Made by a program: the position numbers and the translations under genes. Shown here piece by piece: positions 45,016 to 54,541 of a stretch of 64,000 bases of DNA. The notes below the pieces were generated by a model. It did not search any database, had not been told where the DNA came from, and was given only the letters and a program-made list of their open reading frames with translations. Each line of letters opens with the position of its first letter. The stretch's first letter is position 1. This stretch comes from Aquabacter sp. L1I39 (GTDB lineage Bacteria; Pseudomonadota; Alphaproteobacteria; Rhizobiales; Xanthobacteraceae), in contig NZ_CP072392.1 in NCBI RefSeq assembly GCF_017742835.1, forward strand, positions 201,559 through 265,558, given 5' to 3'.

Positions 45016-45867
45016 TTGACGTCTGTCAGCGCGCCATCGGTGCGTCCTGCGCCGCCTCAACGTGATGGCGCTCCGGACATCGTCTTGTCCTGCCGCGGCA
45101 TTGAGCGCTCCTTTGGAGGTCTCAGGGCGCTGAAGGGCGTCGACCTTGAGGTGCGGCGCGGCCAAATCTTCGGTCTCGTGGGGCCGAACGGGTCCGGCAA
45201 GACCACCATGGTCAATGTGATGACCGGCTTCTACCCGCCCAATGGCGGGCGGGTGGAACTGTTCGGCGCCGACATCACAGGTGTTGCGCCCCACAAGGTG
45301 GCCCGGCGCGGAGTGGCCCGCACCTTCCAGAATCTCGCACTCTTCAAGGGTATGAGCGTGCTGGACAACATCCTGCTGGGGCGCCACGTGCACATGCGCC
45401 CGAGCGCGCTCGCCACCTTTTTCTACTGGGCCTGGGCCGAGCGCGAGGAACTGGCGCACCGCCGGATGGTGGAAGAAATCATCGACTTCATGCAGCTCCA
45501 GGACATTCGCGACGAGCCGGTGGAGGTGATCCCCATGGGCCTCCAGAAGCGGGTGGAGCTGGCCCGCGCGCTGGTGGCCGAGCCGCGCTTCCTCATCCTG
45601 GACGAGCCCATGGCCGGCATGAACCAGGAAGAGAAGGAATATATCGCCCGCTTCATCCTGGATGCCCGCGACGAGCGCGACGTCACCATCTTCATCATCG
45701 AGCACCACATGGACGTGGTAACCGCCATCTGCGACGAGGTGGTGGTGCTCTGCTATGGCGAGGTGATTGCGCGGGGCGAGCCCAATGCGGCCATTTCCCA
45801 GCCCCAGGTGGTGAAGGCCTATCTGGGTGAGCGCGCCGCCGCGCGCCATGCGGGGGTGGCGGCGTGA
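45016..45867 (+). CDS. livG: LivG-type ABC ATPase of the acyl-acid importer
   Basis: A 283-residue ATPase. Walker [10 protein letters not shown] (about residues 58-66), [28 protein letters not shown], the variant signature [15 protein letters not shown], Walker [13 protein letters not shown] and switch [17 protein letters not shown] are present. The TTG start has GGGGAGGG six bases upstream. The N-terminal 25 residues ([17 protein letters not shown]) are an extra, probably flexible extension. It heads the order livG, acyl-CoA synthetase, livH, livM, receptor, livF. Its stop overlaps the synthetase start by GTGA. Confidence 0.9.
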   Translation: MTSVSAPSVRPAPPQRDGAPDIVLSCRGIERSFGGLRALKGVDLEVRRGQIFGLVGPNGSGKTTMVNVMTGFYPPNGGRVELFGADITGVAPHKVARRGVARTFQNLALFKGMSVLDNILLGRHVHMRPSALATFFYWAWAEREELAHRRMVEEIIDFMQLQDIRDEPVEVIPMGLQKRVELARALVAEPRFLILDEPMAGMNQEEKEYIARFILDARDERDVTIFIIEHHMDVVTAICDEVVVLCYGEVIARGEPNAAISQPQVVKAYLGERAAARHAGVAA

Positions 45868-47807
45868 GCGCCGGGATCGAGGCCACGCGGATGGCCCAAT
45901 GGCCCCGCACCGCGGACGGAAACCCGGCGACGCTGGTGGCCGCCGTGGCCCGCAACGCCGCTGAGGAGCCCCGCCGCATCGGCTTTCGCGAGCGCGACTT
46001 CGGCGTCTGGCAGGAATGGAGTTGGGAGCGGGCGCTTGGCGAGATCCTCGCCTTGGCGGCGGGCCTGGAAGAGCTGGGCCTTGGGCCGGGCGATGCCTTC
46101 ACCGTGGTGGGCGACAATCGGGTGCGGCTCTATTTCGCCATGGTGGCCGCCAACATGCTGTGCGCCTTTCCAGCCCCCGTCTTTCCCGATGTGCCTGTGG
46201 ACGAATTCCCCACCTATATGCGCTTCGGCGCGCCCCGCCTGGCGCTCGCCGAAGACCAGGAGCAGGTGGACAAGCTGATCGAGGTGCGCGCCCGCACCGG
46301 CCGGCCGGAACGCATCATCTATGATGACCGGCGCGGCATCTCCGCCTATCAGGCCGAGGGCATCGTCTCCCTCGACGACGTGATCGCCCAAGGCCGCGCC
46401 CGGCTCGCGCGCGAGCCGGGCCTGAAGGGGGACCTCATCTGCCGCGCCGGGCCGGACGACATCACCGTGCTCCTCCATTCCTCCGGCACCACCGGGGCGC
46501 CCAAGGGCATTCCGCTGCGCCACCGCAACATCGTGTCGGGGGTGGCGAGCGCGCAGGCGGGCGGCTATTTCCGTCGCCACGAGCAATTGTTCGCGTATCT
46601 GCCCACCGCCTGGGTGGGAGACTTCGTCTTCACGGTGGGCGCGGGCCTCCTGCTGCAGGCCACCATCAATGTGCCGGAGCGCCAGGAAACCGCCCTCCAC
46701 GATCTGCGCGAAGTGGCGCCCACCTTCTATCTCGCGGCGCCCCGCGCGTGGGACAACATGCTCACCCGGGTGCAAGTGGGCATGGCCGATTCCACGCCCC
46801 TCAAGCGGCGCCTGTTCAACCATTTCATGCCCCGCGCCATTGCCGCCGAGCGCAAGCGCATGGCGGGCGAGGCGCTCACCCTCGGTGAGCGGATCACCGC
46901 GCGCATCGGCGAGTTCGTCATCTATGGCCCCATCAAGGATTATCTCGGCCTCTCGCGGGCCGAGCGTGCCTTTACCGGCGGCGAAGCCATGGGGGATGAG
47001 ACCTTCCTCTTCTTCCGGGCATTGGGCATCAAGCTGAAGCAGTTCTACGGCCAGACCGAGACCTGCGCCCTTTCCGCCGCGCAGGGCGAGGGCAATGTGA
47101 GCGGCCACACCGTGGGGCCCGCCTTGCCGGGCGTCGAGGTGAAGATCGACGAGACGGGCGAGATCCTCATCCGCTCCGGCTCCGTCTTCGACGGCTATCT
47201 GGACGATCCCGCCGCCACGCAGAAGGCGCTGTGCGAGGGCTGGCTGCGCACGGGCGATGCGGGCTATCTGGAGACGGATGGCAGCCTCGTTGTACTCGGC
47301 CGCGTGAGCGAAGTGGTGCGCACCGCTGCGGGTGAGCGCTTCATCCCCAACTTCATCGAGAACCGGCTCAAATTCTCGTCTTTCCTGCGCAATGTGGCGG
47401 TCTTCGGCGCCGGGCGGGCGGACCTGACCGCCATCATCTGCATCGATTATGACGCGGTGGGCCACTGGGCCGAACAGCGAGCCATCTCCTATGCCTCCTA
47501 TGCGGAGCTGTCCCAGAAGGAGGAGGTCTACAAGCTCGTGGCCGGGATCGTCGCCGGGGTGAACGCCACCCAGCCGGAGGCCCTACGGATCCGCAGGTTC
47601 GTCAATCTGCACAAGGATTTCGATGCCGATGACGGCGAGGTCACGCGCACCCGCAAGCTGCGGCGCAACGTGATCGAGGCCAATTATGCCGTGCTCGCCG
47701 ACGCGCTCTATGACGGGTCGGAGCGCGTCGCCTTCGATGCCGCGGTTTCCTATGACGGCGGCCGGCGCGGGACGCTGCGGCGCGACCTGCGCATCTGGAA
47801 GGTCTGA
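45864..47807 (+). CDS. Long-chain-type acyl-CoA synthetase embedded in the Liv operon
   Basis: A 647-residue AMP-forming ligase of the long-chain acyl-CoA synthetase (ACSBG/FadD15-like) class. The P-loop is LLHSSGTTGAPKGIPLRH (about residue 200); FTGGEAMGDETFLFFRALGIKLKQFYGQTETC, LIRSGSVFDGYLDDPAATQKAL, WLRTGDAGYLETDGSLVVLGRVSEVV and the late LHKDFDADDGEVTRTRKLRR are typical of this class. It starts with GTG overlapping livG. Sitting between transporter genes, it probably converts the imported acid to its CoA ester at once, which traps it in the cell. The length suits a fatty or terpenoid acid, but such synthetases also occur in aromatic-acid importer operons. Confidence 0.87.
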   Translation: MSAGIEATRMAQWPRTADGNPATLVAAVARNAAEEPRRIGFRERDFGVWQEWSWERALGEILALAAGLEELGLGPGDAFTVVGDNRVRLYFAMVAANMLCAFPAPVFPDVPVDEFPTYMRFGAPRLALAEDQEQVDKLIEVRARTGRPERIIYDDRRGISAYQAEGIVSLDDVIAQGRARLAREPGLKGDLICRAGPDDITVLLHSSGTTGAPKGIPLRHRNIVSGVASAQAGGYFRRHEQLFAYLPTAWVGDFVFTVGAGLLLQATINVPERQETALHDLREVAPTFYLAAPRAWDNMLTRVQVGMADSTPLKRRLFNHFMPRAIAAERKRMAGEALTLGERITARIGEFVIYGPIKDYLGLSRAERAFTGGEAMGDETFLFFRALGIKLKQFYGQTETCALSAAQGEGNVSGHTVGPALPGVEVKIDETGEILIRSGSVFDGYLDDPAATQKALCEGWLRTGDAGYLETDGSLVVLGRVSEVVRTAAGERFIPNFIENRLKFSSFLRNVAVFGAGRADLTAIICIDYDAVGHWAEQRAISYASYAELSQKEEVYKLVAGIVAGVNATQPEALRIRRFVNLHKDFDADDGEVTRTRKLRRNVIEANYAVLADALYDGSERVAFDAAVSYDGGRRGTLRRDLRIWKV

Positions 47808-47810
47808 GCC

Positions 47811-48698
47811 ATGGACATGTCGCTCATCCTGGAGCTTTCGGTCAACGGCGTGTTCGTGGGCCTCATGTATGCCCTGGTCGCGGCCGGGCTGGTGCTGATC
47901 TACAAGACCTCTGGCATCGCCAACCTCGCCCAGGGCGCGCTGGCCATGATGGGCGCCTATGTGATCTGGGCCATTTCCGCCCAGATGGGCGCGCCCATGT
48001 GGCTGGCCATTCCGCTCGGCCTCGTGGTGATGTTCGGCGCCGGCATCCTGACCGAGCGCCTGGCGCTGCGGCGGATGATCGGCCAGCCGGTCATCATGGT
48101 CATCATGCTCACTATCGGCATGGAAATCATGCTGCGCGGGGTGCTGCCGGGCATATTCGGGGCGGCGGTGAAGAAGCTGGACGTGGGCATCCCCAACGAT
48201 CCTCTCTTTTTGGGCGACATCCTCATCAACCGTGCGACCATGGTGGGCGGGCTGATCTCGTTGGGCCTGGTGGCGCTGGCCATCGTCTTCTTCAATTCGC
48301 GCCTGGGCATCCTCATGCGCGCGGTCTCAGACGACCAGACGGCCTCCTGGTCGGTGGGCATCCGGGTGGAGCGGGCCATCGCCATCGCCTGGGGTCTGTC
48401 GGCGGTGATGGCCACCACGGCGGGCGTGCTGTGGGGGGCGACACAGGGGGTCGACTGGTCGCTGTCGCTGCTGCTCATCAAGGCGCTGGCCATCGCCATT
48501 CTGGGCGGGCTGGATTCCATTCCCGGCGTGCTTATTGCCGGCGTCCTGGTGGGCCTTGCGGAGAGCCTGGCCACCGGCTTCCTCGACCCCATCGTGGGCG
48601 GCGGCACCCGCGATGTGGTGGCTTCCACCATCATCCTTGTGACCTTGCTGCTGCGCCCCCACGGCCTGTTTGGCCGCGAGCATATCGAGAGGGTCTGA
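47811..48698 (+). CDS. livH: LivH-type ABC permease
   Basis: A 295-residue membrane permease with the LivH opening LSVNGVFVGLMYALVAAGLVLIYKTSGIANLAQGALAMMGAY, about eight membrane segments and the coupling region RLGILMRAVSDDQTASWSVGIRVERAIAIAWGLSAVMA. It follows the synthetase by three bases and overlaps livM by TGATG. Confidence 0.9.
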   Translation: MDMSLILELSVNGVFVGLMYALVAAGLVLIYKTSGIANLAQGALAMMGAYVIWAISAQMGAPMWLAIPLGLVVMFGAGILTERLALRRMIGQPVIMVIMLTIGMEIMLRGVLPGIFGAAVKKLDVGIPNDPLFLGDILINRATMVGGLISLGLVALAIVFFNSRLGILMRAVSDDQTASWSVGIRVERAIAIAWGLSAVMATTAGVLWGATQGVDWSLSLLLIKALAIAILGGLDSIPGVLIAGVLVGLAESLATGFLDPIVGGGTRDVVASTIILVTLLLRPHGLFGREHIERV

Positions 48699-49768
48699 TG
48701 TTCTATCGCCGCGCCGGCCTTCTCCACACCCGCTACCAGGATGAGCGGCAGCTCTGGCCGTTCGCGTTTGATCGCGGCCTCGTGGGCTGTGTCTGTCTCG
48801 TGCTGGTGGTGGCGCCCTTTCTGTTCGAGCGCCTTTATCTCGTCACCTATCTCCTGCCCTGGATCATCTGGTCCACCGCCGCCCTCGGCCTCAACCTGCT
48901 GATGGGCGGGGCAGGGCAGGTGCATCTGGGCTATGGGGCGGTGATCGGCATCGGCGCCTATGCCTCGGTGCACATGCTGCGCGCCGGCATTCCGCTGGAA
49001 ATCGCCATGCTGGGCGGGGGGCTTGCGAGCGCCATTGTGGGTTGCCTGTTCGGTGCGGCGGCGCTGCGGGTGAAGGGGCTCTACTTGGCCATGGCGACGC
49101 TCGCCATGCAATATATGGTGGACTTCATCATCAGCCATTTCGAGATCATCAGCGGCGGGACGCAGGCCACGCTCCAGGTGCCGCCGGTGCGCTTCCTGGG
49201 CGTGCCGCTCTCCAGCGATGCGGCAGCCTATTATTTCGCGCTCGGGGTGTGCGTGGTGGTGACGCTGTTCCTCCTGAACGTGAAGCGCACCAGCTTCGGC
49301 CGTGCGCTCGCTGCCGTGCGCGAGAAGGATTATGCGGCGGCGGTGATCGGGGTGGATTCCTTCCGCTTCAAGCTCCTGGCCTTCTGGGTCTCGTCCTTCA
49401 TCGGCGGGGTGGTCGGATGCGTGCTGGCGGTGAGCTATTATCGGGCCATTTCGCCGGACCAGTTCCATATCGACCTGTCCATCCAATTGGTGGCCATGGT
49501 GATCGTGGGCGGGCTTGGCAGCGTGCTCGGCTCCTTCTTCGGCGCCGCCTTGATCCTGTTCGCGCCCATCGTGCTGAACCATCTGGTGGGGCTCATTGCC
49601 GATCTTGCAGGCCTGCCCATTTCCGCCGACCTGCGCGCCCACCTGCCGCTGATGCTCTATGGCGCCATGATCATGGGCTTCCTTCTGTGGGAGCCGCTGG
49701 GCCTCGCAAAGATCTACAACAATACGCGCAATTACTTTCTGGTGTGGCCCTTCCGCCATGCCCGATAA
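48698..49768 (+). CDS. livM: LivM-type ABC permease
   Basis: A 356-residue permease with LLMGGAGQVHLGYGAVIGIGAYASVHMLRAGIP, the LivM core, and coupling segment FGRALAAVREKDYAAAVIGVDSFRFKLLAFWVSSFIGGV. A hydrophilic N-terminal stretch (residues 1-28, RAGLLHTRYQDERQLWPF) is typical of LivM proteins that accompany acyl-CoA synthetases in such operons. The C-terminus (LAKIYNNTRNYFLVWPFRH) is also characteristic of that subgroup. Confidence 0.9.
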   Translation: MFYRRAGLLHTRYQDERQLWPFAFDRGLVGCVCLVLVVAPFLFERLYLVTYLLPWIIWSTAALGLNLLMGGAGQVHLGYGAVIGIGAYASVHMLRAGIPLEIAMLGGGLASAIVGCLFGAAALRVKGLYLAMATLAMQYMVDFIISHFEIISGGTQATLQVPPVRFLGVPLSSDAAAYYFALGVCVVVTLFLLNVKRTSFGRALAAVREKDYAAAVIGVDSFRFKLLAFWVSSFIGGVVGCVLAVSYYRAISPDQFHIDLSIQLVAMVIVGGLGSVLGSFFGAALILFAPIVLNHLVGLIADLAGLPISADLRAHLPLMLYGAMIMGFLLWEPLGLAKIYNNTRNYFLVWPFRHAR

Positions 49769-49845
49769 CGCCGCCCCCCAGCGGGGCGGGCGAGGACCGG
49801 AGACGGCAAAAGCCGCCCGGGCGAGGATGAAACGGGGAGGAAACC

Positions 49846-51108
49846 ATGTCCGTCACACGCCGCACCTTGCTGACCAGTGCCGCGGCGGCCGCATTGGCCG
49901 CCCAGTTCCGCATCGATCCGGCCGCCGCCCAGGAGAAGGTGATCCGCTTCTCCATGCCGCAGGATTTCACGAAAATCTATACGTTCGTGACATCCGAATA
50001 CAATCAGGGCCAGCGTGATTACATCAGCCTCGTCAATGCCCGCGGCGGCATCAATGGCTATACCATCGCCGCCGATGTCTCCGACCATGGCAATGACCTG
50101 CCGCGTGCCATCGAGGCGTTCGAGCGGGCAAAAAGCCAGGGCGCGGTGCTGGTGGACCCGCTCTCCACGCCCGTTGCGCGAGCGCTGACCCCGCGCGCGC
50201 TCGCCGACAAGATCAACCTCATTACCGCCTTTTCGGGGCGCAGCGACGCGGCCGATGGCACCGTCTTTCCCTATGTCTTTCCGCTCTCGCCCAATTACTG
50301 GACGCAGATCGCGTTGCTGGTGGATTATTTCCGCCAGCAATCGGGAGACTTGAAGGGCAAGAAGATCTGCTTCGTGCACATTGACACGCCCTTCGGCAAG
50401 GAGCCGCTGCCGGTTCTGAAGCGCCTGCAGGAGAAGCTGGGCTTCGAGCTCTCCACCTTCCCCTATACGCCCCCCGGCAACGACCAGTCCGCCATCTGGC
50501 CGCAGGTCCGCCGGGCGCGGCCCGATTGGATCGTGTTCTGGGGCGCGGGGGTGGGGCAGACGGTGGCGCTCACCGAGGTGATCCGCAATGGCCTGCCGCT
50601 CAACAAGGTGTCCTCCAGCGTATGGCTGTCGGAATCCGACATGGATGTGGTCGGCCGCAGCCAAGCGGCAGGCGTGCTGAAGATCGAGCCCTGCGCCTCC
50701 GGCCGCGCGCCCAAGCTCATCCAAGAGATCCTGAAAGAGGTGGTGGAGCCCGGCAAGGGCGCCGGCCCCACCGAGAAAGTGGGCACCGCCTACTACAATT
50801 ACGGCGTCATGCTCGCCTCCCTCATGGTGGAAGGGGTGCGCCAGGCCTTCGCCAGGGCGCCGCAGGGCCCGATCTCCGGCGAATGGCTCAATGCGGGCTT
50901 GACCAGCATCACCAATTTCGACGCGCAGGGCCTCATTCCGCCCACCACCGTGACGAAGGAGGATCACCAGGGCGGCGGCAAGGCCCGCATCGCGCGCTGG
51001 GACGGCGCCAAGTTCGTGCCGGTCACGGATTGGTTCACCGCCTATTCGGACGTGGTGTGGGAGGTCATCCGCGAGAGCGCGGCGGAGTTCCAGAAGTCGG
51101 GCAAATAG
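49846..51108 (+). CDS. Liv-type ABC substrate-binding protein of the acyl-acid importer
   Basis: A 420-residue periplasmic receptor. A twin-arginine-like leader (VTRRTLLTSAAAAALAA, cleaved after about residue 28 near AAAQEK) precedes IRFSMPQDFTKIYTFVTSEYNQGQRDYISLVNARGG, a mature start unlike the classic LivK and typical of receptors in aromatic/fatty acid Liv operons. CFVHIDTPFGKEPLPVLKRLQEKLG is the hinge-side motif. GGGGAGGAAACC precedes the ATG. A hairpin follows the stop, as after the receptor gene at 12852-14006. Confidence 0.88.
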   Translation: MSVTRRTLLTSAAAAALAAQFRIDPAAAQEKVIRFSMPQDFTKIYTFVTSEYNQGQRDYISLVNARGGINGYTIAADVSDHGNDLPRAIEAFERAKSQGAVLVDPLSTPVARALTPRALADKINLITAFSGRSDAADGTVFPYVFPLSPNYWTQIALLVDYFRQQSGDLKGKKICFVHIDTPFGKEPLPVLKRLQEKLGFELSTFPYTPPGNDQSAIWPQVRRARPDWIVFWGAGVGQTVALTEVIRNGLPLNKVSSSVWLSESDMDVVGRSQAAGVLKIEPCASGRAPKLIQEILKEVVEPGKGAGPTEKVGTAYYNYGVMLASLMVEGVRQAFARAPQGPISGEWLNAGLTSITNFDAQGLIPPTTVTKEDHQGGGKARIARWDGAKFVPVTDWFTAYSDVVWEVIRESAAEFQKSGK

Positions 51109-51126
51109 ACCGTCAGATTTTGCCGC

Positions 51127-51145
51127 GGGGGCGCGCGCCGCCCCC
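51127..51145 (+). other. Intercistronic hairpin after the receptor gene
   Basis: GGGGGCG (51127-51133) pairs with CGCCCCC (51139-51145) around a 5-base loop, 18 bases after the receptor stop and before livF. There is no T tract, so differential mRNA stability or partial attenuation is more likely than full termination. Confidence 0.5.
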
Positions 51146-51178
51146 ACCGGCTCCGCTCCCGGCCATGGAGACAGGGCG

Positions 51179-51970
<792 letters not shown>

Positions 51971-52018
51971 GGACGAGGTCGGGTCGAGACTGACTTGGAC
52001 ATTCTTCAAAAAGAGCTG

Positions 52019-52114
52019 CCGTCATGGCCGGGCTTGTCCCGGCCATCCACGGGCCTCCGTCAGGGCAGGCTTAAGGGAGAAACGCGGATGCCCGGGACAA
52101 GCCCGGGCATGACG
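52019..52114. repeat. Inverted pair of a palindromic repeat (REP-like)
   Basis: Two copies of a palindromic unit face each other: 52019-52051 (core ATGGCCGGGCTTGTCCCGGC) and 52083-52114 (core GCCCGGGACAAGCCCGGGCA), separated by about 30 bases. Each unit is itself a hairpin, with CTTGTC/GACAAG near the centre, and both carry the outer CGTCATG boundary. Repeats of this type are numerous in intergenic regions of rhizobial-order genomes. It lies between convergent genes and probably ends or stabilises the livF and SDR transcripts. Confidence 0.75.
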
Positions 52115-52161
52115 TTCCAAGGGATCGACACGCGGCTTCGGCTCGAAAATGCCAATCCACT

Positions 52162-53031
52162 CTAAACCTTGAAATAGTCGGGCTTCTCGATGGTCCAGGT
52201 CTCGCCCCAGAGCTGGCTGCCGCCGGCCACATGAAGCACCTCGCCGGTGACGAAGCCGCCGGAGGGGCCGCCGAGATAGGCGCAGGCTTCGGCCACCTCC
52301 CAGGTGGAGCCGTTGCGCATCATGGGGTTGGACTTGGGATAGGAGGCCACCGCCTTGGCGTCATAGACCCGCCAGCCGGGGGTCTCGATCACGCCTGGGG
52401 CGATGCAATTGATGCGGATGCCGAGCGGCGCCCATTCCACCGCCAGCGCCTCGCTCAGCCCGATGACGCCGGAGCGGGCGGCGATGGTGTGGGCGACGCC
52501 GTGCAAGCCGTGGGAGGTCACCACCACGATGTTGACGATGCTGCCCGGCCGCTGCGCCGCCCGCCAGGCCCGCGCCGCCGCCTGCATCATGTGCCAGGTG
52601 CCGTTGAGGTTGGTGTTGATGACCGTGTTCCAGCCCTTCACCGAAAAGTCGATGGCCGCCTGGGGAAACTGGCCGCCGGCACTGTTGACGAGGATGTCGA
52701 TGGGCCCGTGCCCCGAAATCTCGGCGAACAGGGCGGCGATGCTGTCCGGCTCGCGGATGTCCACCGCATGGAAGCCCACGTCGAGCCCATGTGCGGCCAT
52801 GGCCTGCGCGGCCCCGGTGAGCTTTTCAAGGCTCCGCCCCGCCAGAAGGACCCGCGCGCCGAGGCGCCCGAACAGCCAGGCGCTGGCCCGCCCAATGCCG
52901 CCGGCGCCCCCCGAGACCAGTACCGTCTTCCCCGCAAAGGCATCCGGCGCATACACGGTGGGATGTCGCGCCAGGGCCTCGTCGTCAAGGCCGAAGGCGG
53001 GGGGCGCGTCGGGCTTTGTCTCGTCAGCCAT
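52162..53031 (-). CDS. AtuB-like short-chain dehydrogenase lacking the Tyr-x-x-x-Lys motif
   Basis: A 289-residue SDR. The cofactor loop is VSGGAGGIGRASA (residues about 39-51) and NSAGGQFPQAAIDFSVKGWNTVINTNLNGTWHM is the body motif. The usual Tyr-x-x-x-Lys is replaced by AHTIAARSGVIGL, the pattern of the AtuB (citronellol/citronellal dehydrogenase-annotated) and peroxisomal enoyl-CoA reductase groups, and it is followed by EWAPLGIRINCIAPGVIETPGW. It therefore probably handles an acyl-CoA or terpenoid intermediate rather than acting as a classical alcohol dehydrogenase. Its start overlaps the acyl-CoA dehydrogenase gene by 8 bases and the pair is divergent from the AtuA/carboxylase operon. 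Confidence 0.83.
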   Translation of the reverse strand: MADETKPDAPPAFGLDDEALARHPTVYAPDAFAGKTVLVSGGAGGIGRASAWLFGRLGARVLLAGRSLEKLTGAAQAMAAHGLDVGFHAVDIREPDSIAALFAEISGHGPIDILVNSAGGQFPQAAIDFSVKGWNTVINTNLNGTWHMMQAAARAWRAAQRPGSIVNIVVVTSHGLHGVAHTIAARSGVIGLSEALAVEWAPLGIRINCIAPGVIETPGWRVYDAKAVASYPKSNPMMRNGSTWEVAEACAYLGGPSGGFVTGEVLHVAGGSQLWGETWTIEKPDYFKV

Positions 53032-54250
53032 GGCGCTTCAGGTCCTTGAGCAACTCGCCGGCAATGATGAGCTTGCGCACTTCGGTGGTGCCGGCGCCGA
53101 TCTCCAGGAGCTTGGTGGAGCGGAACAGGCGGTTGATCTCCGATTCCCAGATATAGCCCGACCCGCCATGGATCTGCACCGCCTTGTCCAGCACCTGGTG
53201 GCAGGCCTCCGCTGCATACATGACGGAGGCGGCGGTGAGCATGTGGATGTCGCCGCGCCCGCCGCCGCCAATTTCCAGAGGCGCGGCCGCCGCGAGGGTC
53301 TTGTAGGTGAAGGCCCGCATGGTCTCCACCGCCACATACATGTCCGCGATCATCGACTGCACCATCTGGAAGCTGCCGATGGGCTTGCCGAATTGCAGGC
53401 GGGTCTTGGCGTAGTCGATGGACAATTCCAGCGCCCGCTCGGCGACGCCGAGGCAGATGGGCGAGATCATGGCCCGCTCCAGGTCGAGGCCGCTCATCAC
53501 CACGGCGACCCCGGCATTCTCCTCGCCCACCCGGTTTTCCGCCGGCACGCGGCAGTCCTCGAACACCAATTCGGCGGTCTGGCTGCCGCGATAGCCCATC
53601 TTGGTGAGCTTCTGCGCCACCTTGAAGCCGGGCATGTCCTTCTCGACGATGAAGGCCGAAATGCCGTGGGCGCCCTTGGCGCGGTCGGTCTTGGCATAGA
53701 CGAGCAGGATGTCCGCCACCGGCCCGTTGGTGATGTAGATTTTACTGCCGTTCAGCACATAGGTGTCGCCTTCGCGCCGGGCGGTGGTGCGCATGGAGCC
53801 GAGCGCGTCGGAGCCGGCGCCGGGCTCGGTGAGGCCGAGGCAGCCGATCTTGCGGCCCGAGCACAGGTCCGGCAGGTATTTGCGCCGCTGGGCGTCATTG
53901 CCGTTCCGATAGATGTTATTGGCGCACAGATTGTCGTGGGCAACCCAGCTCAGCGCCAGCGCATGGTTCCAGCGGGAGAAGCCCTGGAGCACCAGCCCCG
54001 CCGCCGTCAAATCGAGCCCCGCGCCGCCATATGCCTCGGGGATGGTGATGCCGAAGAAGCCCGCATCGCCGATCTTGGGGAAAGCGTCGTCCGGCCACCA
54101 TTCGTCGGCATCCATGCGCTCGCTATAGCCATAAAGCACGTTACGGCCGAAGCGGTCCGCCTGGTCGAGGATGGCACGCTGCTCCTCGCTCAAATCGAAG
54201 GTGGGCTCGGGCAGGGCGTTGCTCTGCGCCAGGGTGTCGGTCGCCGTCAT
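53024..54250 (-). CDS. Acyl-CoA dehydrogenase, isovaleryl/citronellyl-CoA type
   Basis: A 408-residue acyl-CoA dehydrogenase. FAD/substrate motifs GCLGLTEPGAGSDALGSM and KIYITNGPVADILLVYAKTD are intact. Glu in SGLDLERAMISPI occupies the helix position used as catalytic base by isovaleryl-CoA dehydrogenase, and the C-terminal site reads LLEIGAGTTEVRKLIIAGELL, with Gly where other enzymes have Glu. Enzymes of this type (LiuA, AtuD) introduce a 2,3 double bond in 3-methyl-branched acyl-CoAs. The neighbouring AtuA and carboxylase genes fit that substrate class. GGGAGGAATAAGA precedes the ATG. Confidence 0.87.
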   Translation of the reverse strand: MTATDTLAQSNALPEPTFDLSEEQRAILDQADRFGRNVLYGYSERMDADEWWPDDAFPKIGDAGFFGITIPEAYGGAGLDLTAAGLVLQGFSRWNHALALSWVAHDNLCANNIYRNGNDAQRRKYLPDLCSGRKIGCLGLTEPGAGSDALGSMRTTARREGDTYVLNGSKIYITNGPVADILLVYAKTDRAKGAHGISAFIVEKDMPGFKVAQKLTKMGYRGSQTAELVFEDCRVPAENRVGEENAGVAVVMSGLDLERAMISPICLGVAERALELSIDYAKTRLQFGKPIGSFQMVQSMIADMYVAVETMRAFTYKTLAAAAPLEIGGGGRGDIHMLTAASVMYAAEACHQVLDKAVQIHGGSGYIWESEINRLFRSTKLLEIGAGTTEVRKLIIAGELLKDLKRHG

Positions 54251-54541
54251 TCTTATTCCTCCCTGCCCGTGACGGGTTGGTCCCGCCCGCCCGCCTTGAT
54301 GGGCGGTGATTGTCTCTTAATGAGCTATTTTCATGAAAGTGGCAGAGCGCCCTTCATTCGTCAACGGGCGTCGACGCGCCTTAAAGAAGTGCGATTTGAT
54401 AGGCGAAGGCGTCTGTCTGTGCCCCCTGTCCGGGTGGCTTTTGCTTCCCTCGCAGATTGCAGTTGACAGGCTTGATGAATTGAAATCAGTTACTCGCAAC
54501 CAAGGGCGCCAAAGCCCCAAAAAGGAAAATGGGGGAGACGC
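54251..54541. promoter_or_regulatory. Divergent control region, acyl-CoA dehydrogenase / AtuE-like operon
   Basis: A 291-bp gap between divergent operons with no convincing gene. It is AT-richer than its surroundings near 54310-54350 and 54455-54500. A TTGACA lies at 54463-54468, but no good -10 box is found at the expected distance. No regulator gene sits beside it, so control must come from elsewhere. Confidence 0.4.

Noticed and set aside
52403..54466. 687-codon forward frame across the SDR and acyl-CoA dehydrogenase genes
   Set aside because: Antisense to two well-supported reverse genes; no domain pattern.
54463..54490. Forward promoter for the AtuE-like operon based on TTGACA at 54463
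   Set aside because: No acceptable -10 hexamer at 16-18 bases; left as an unassigned control region.
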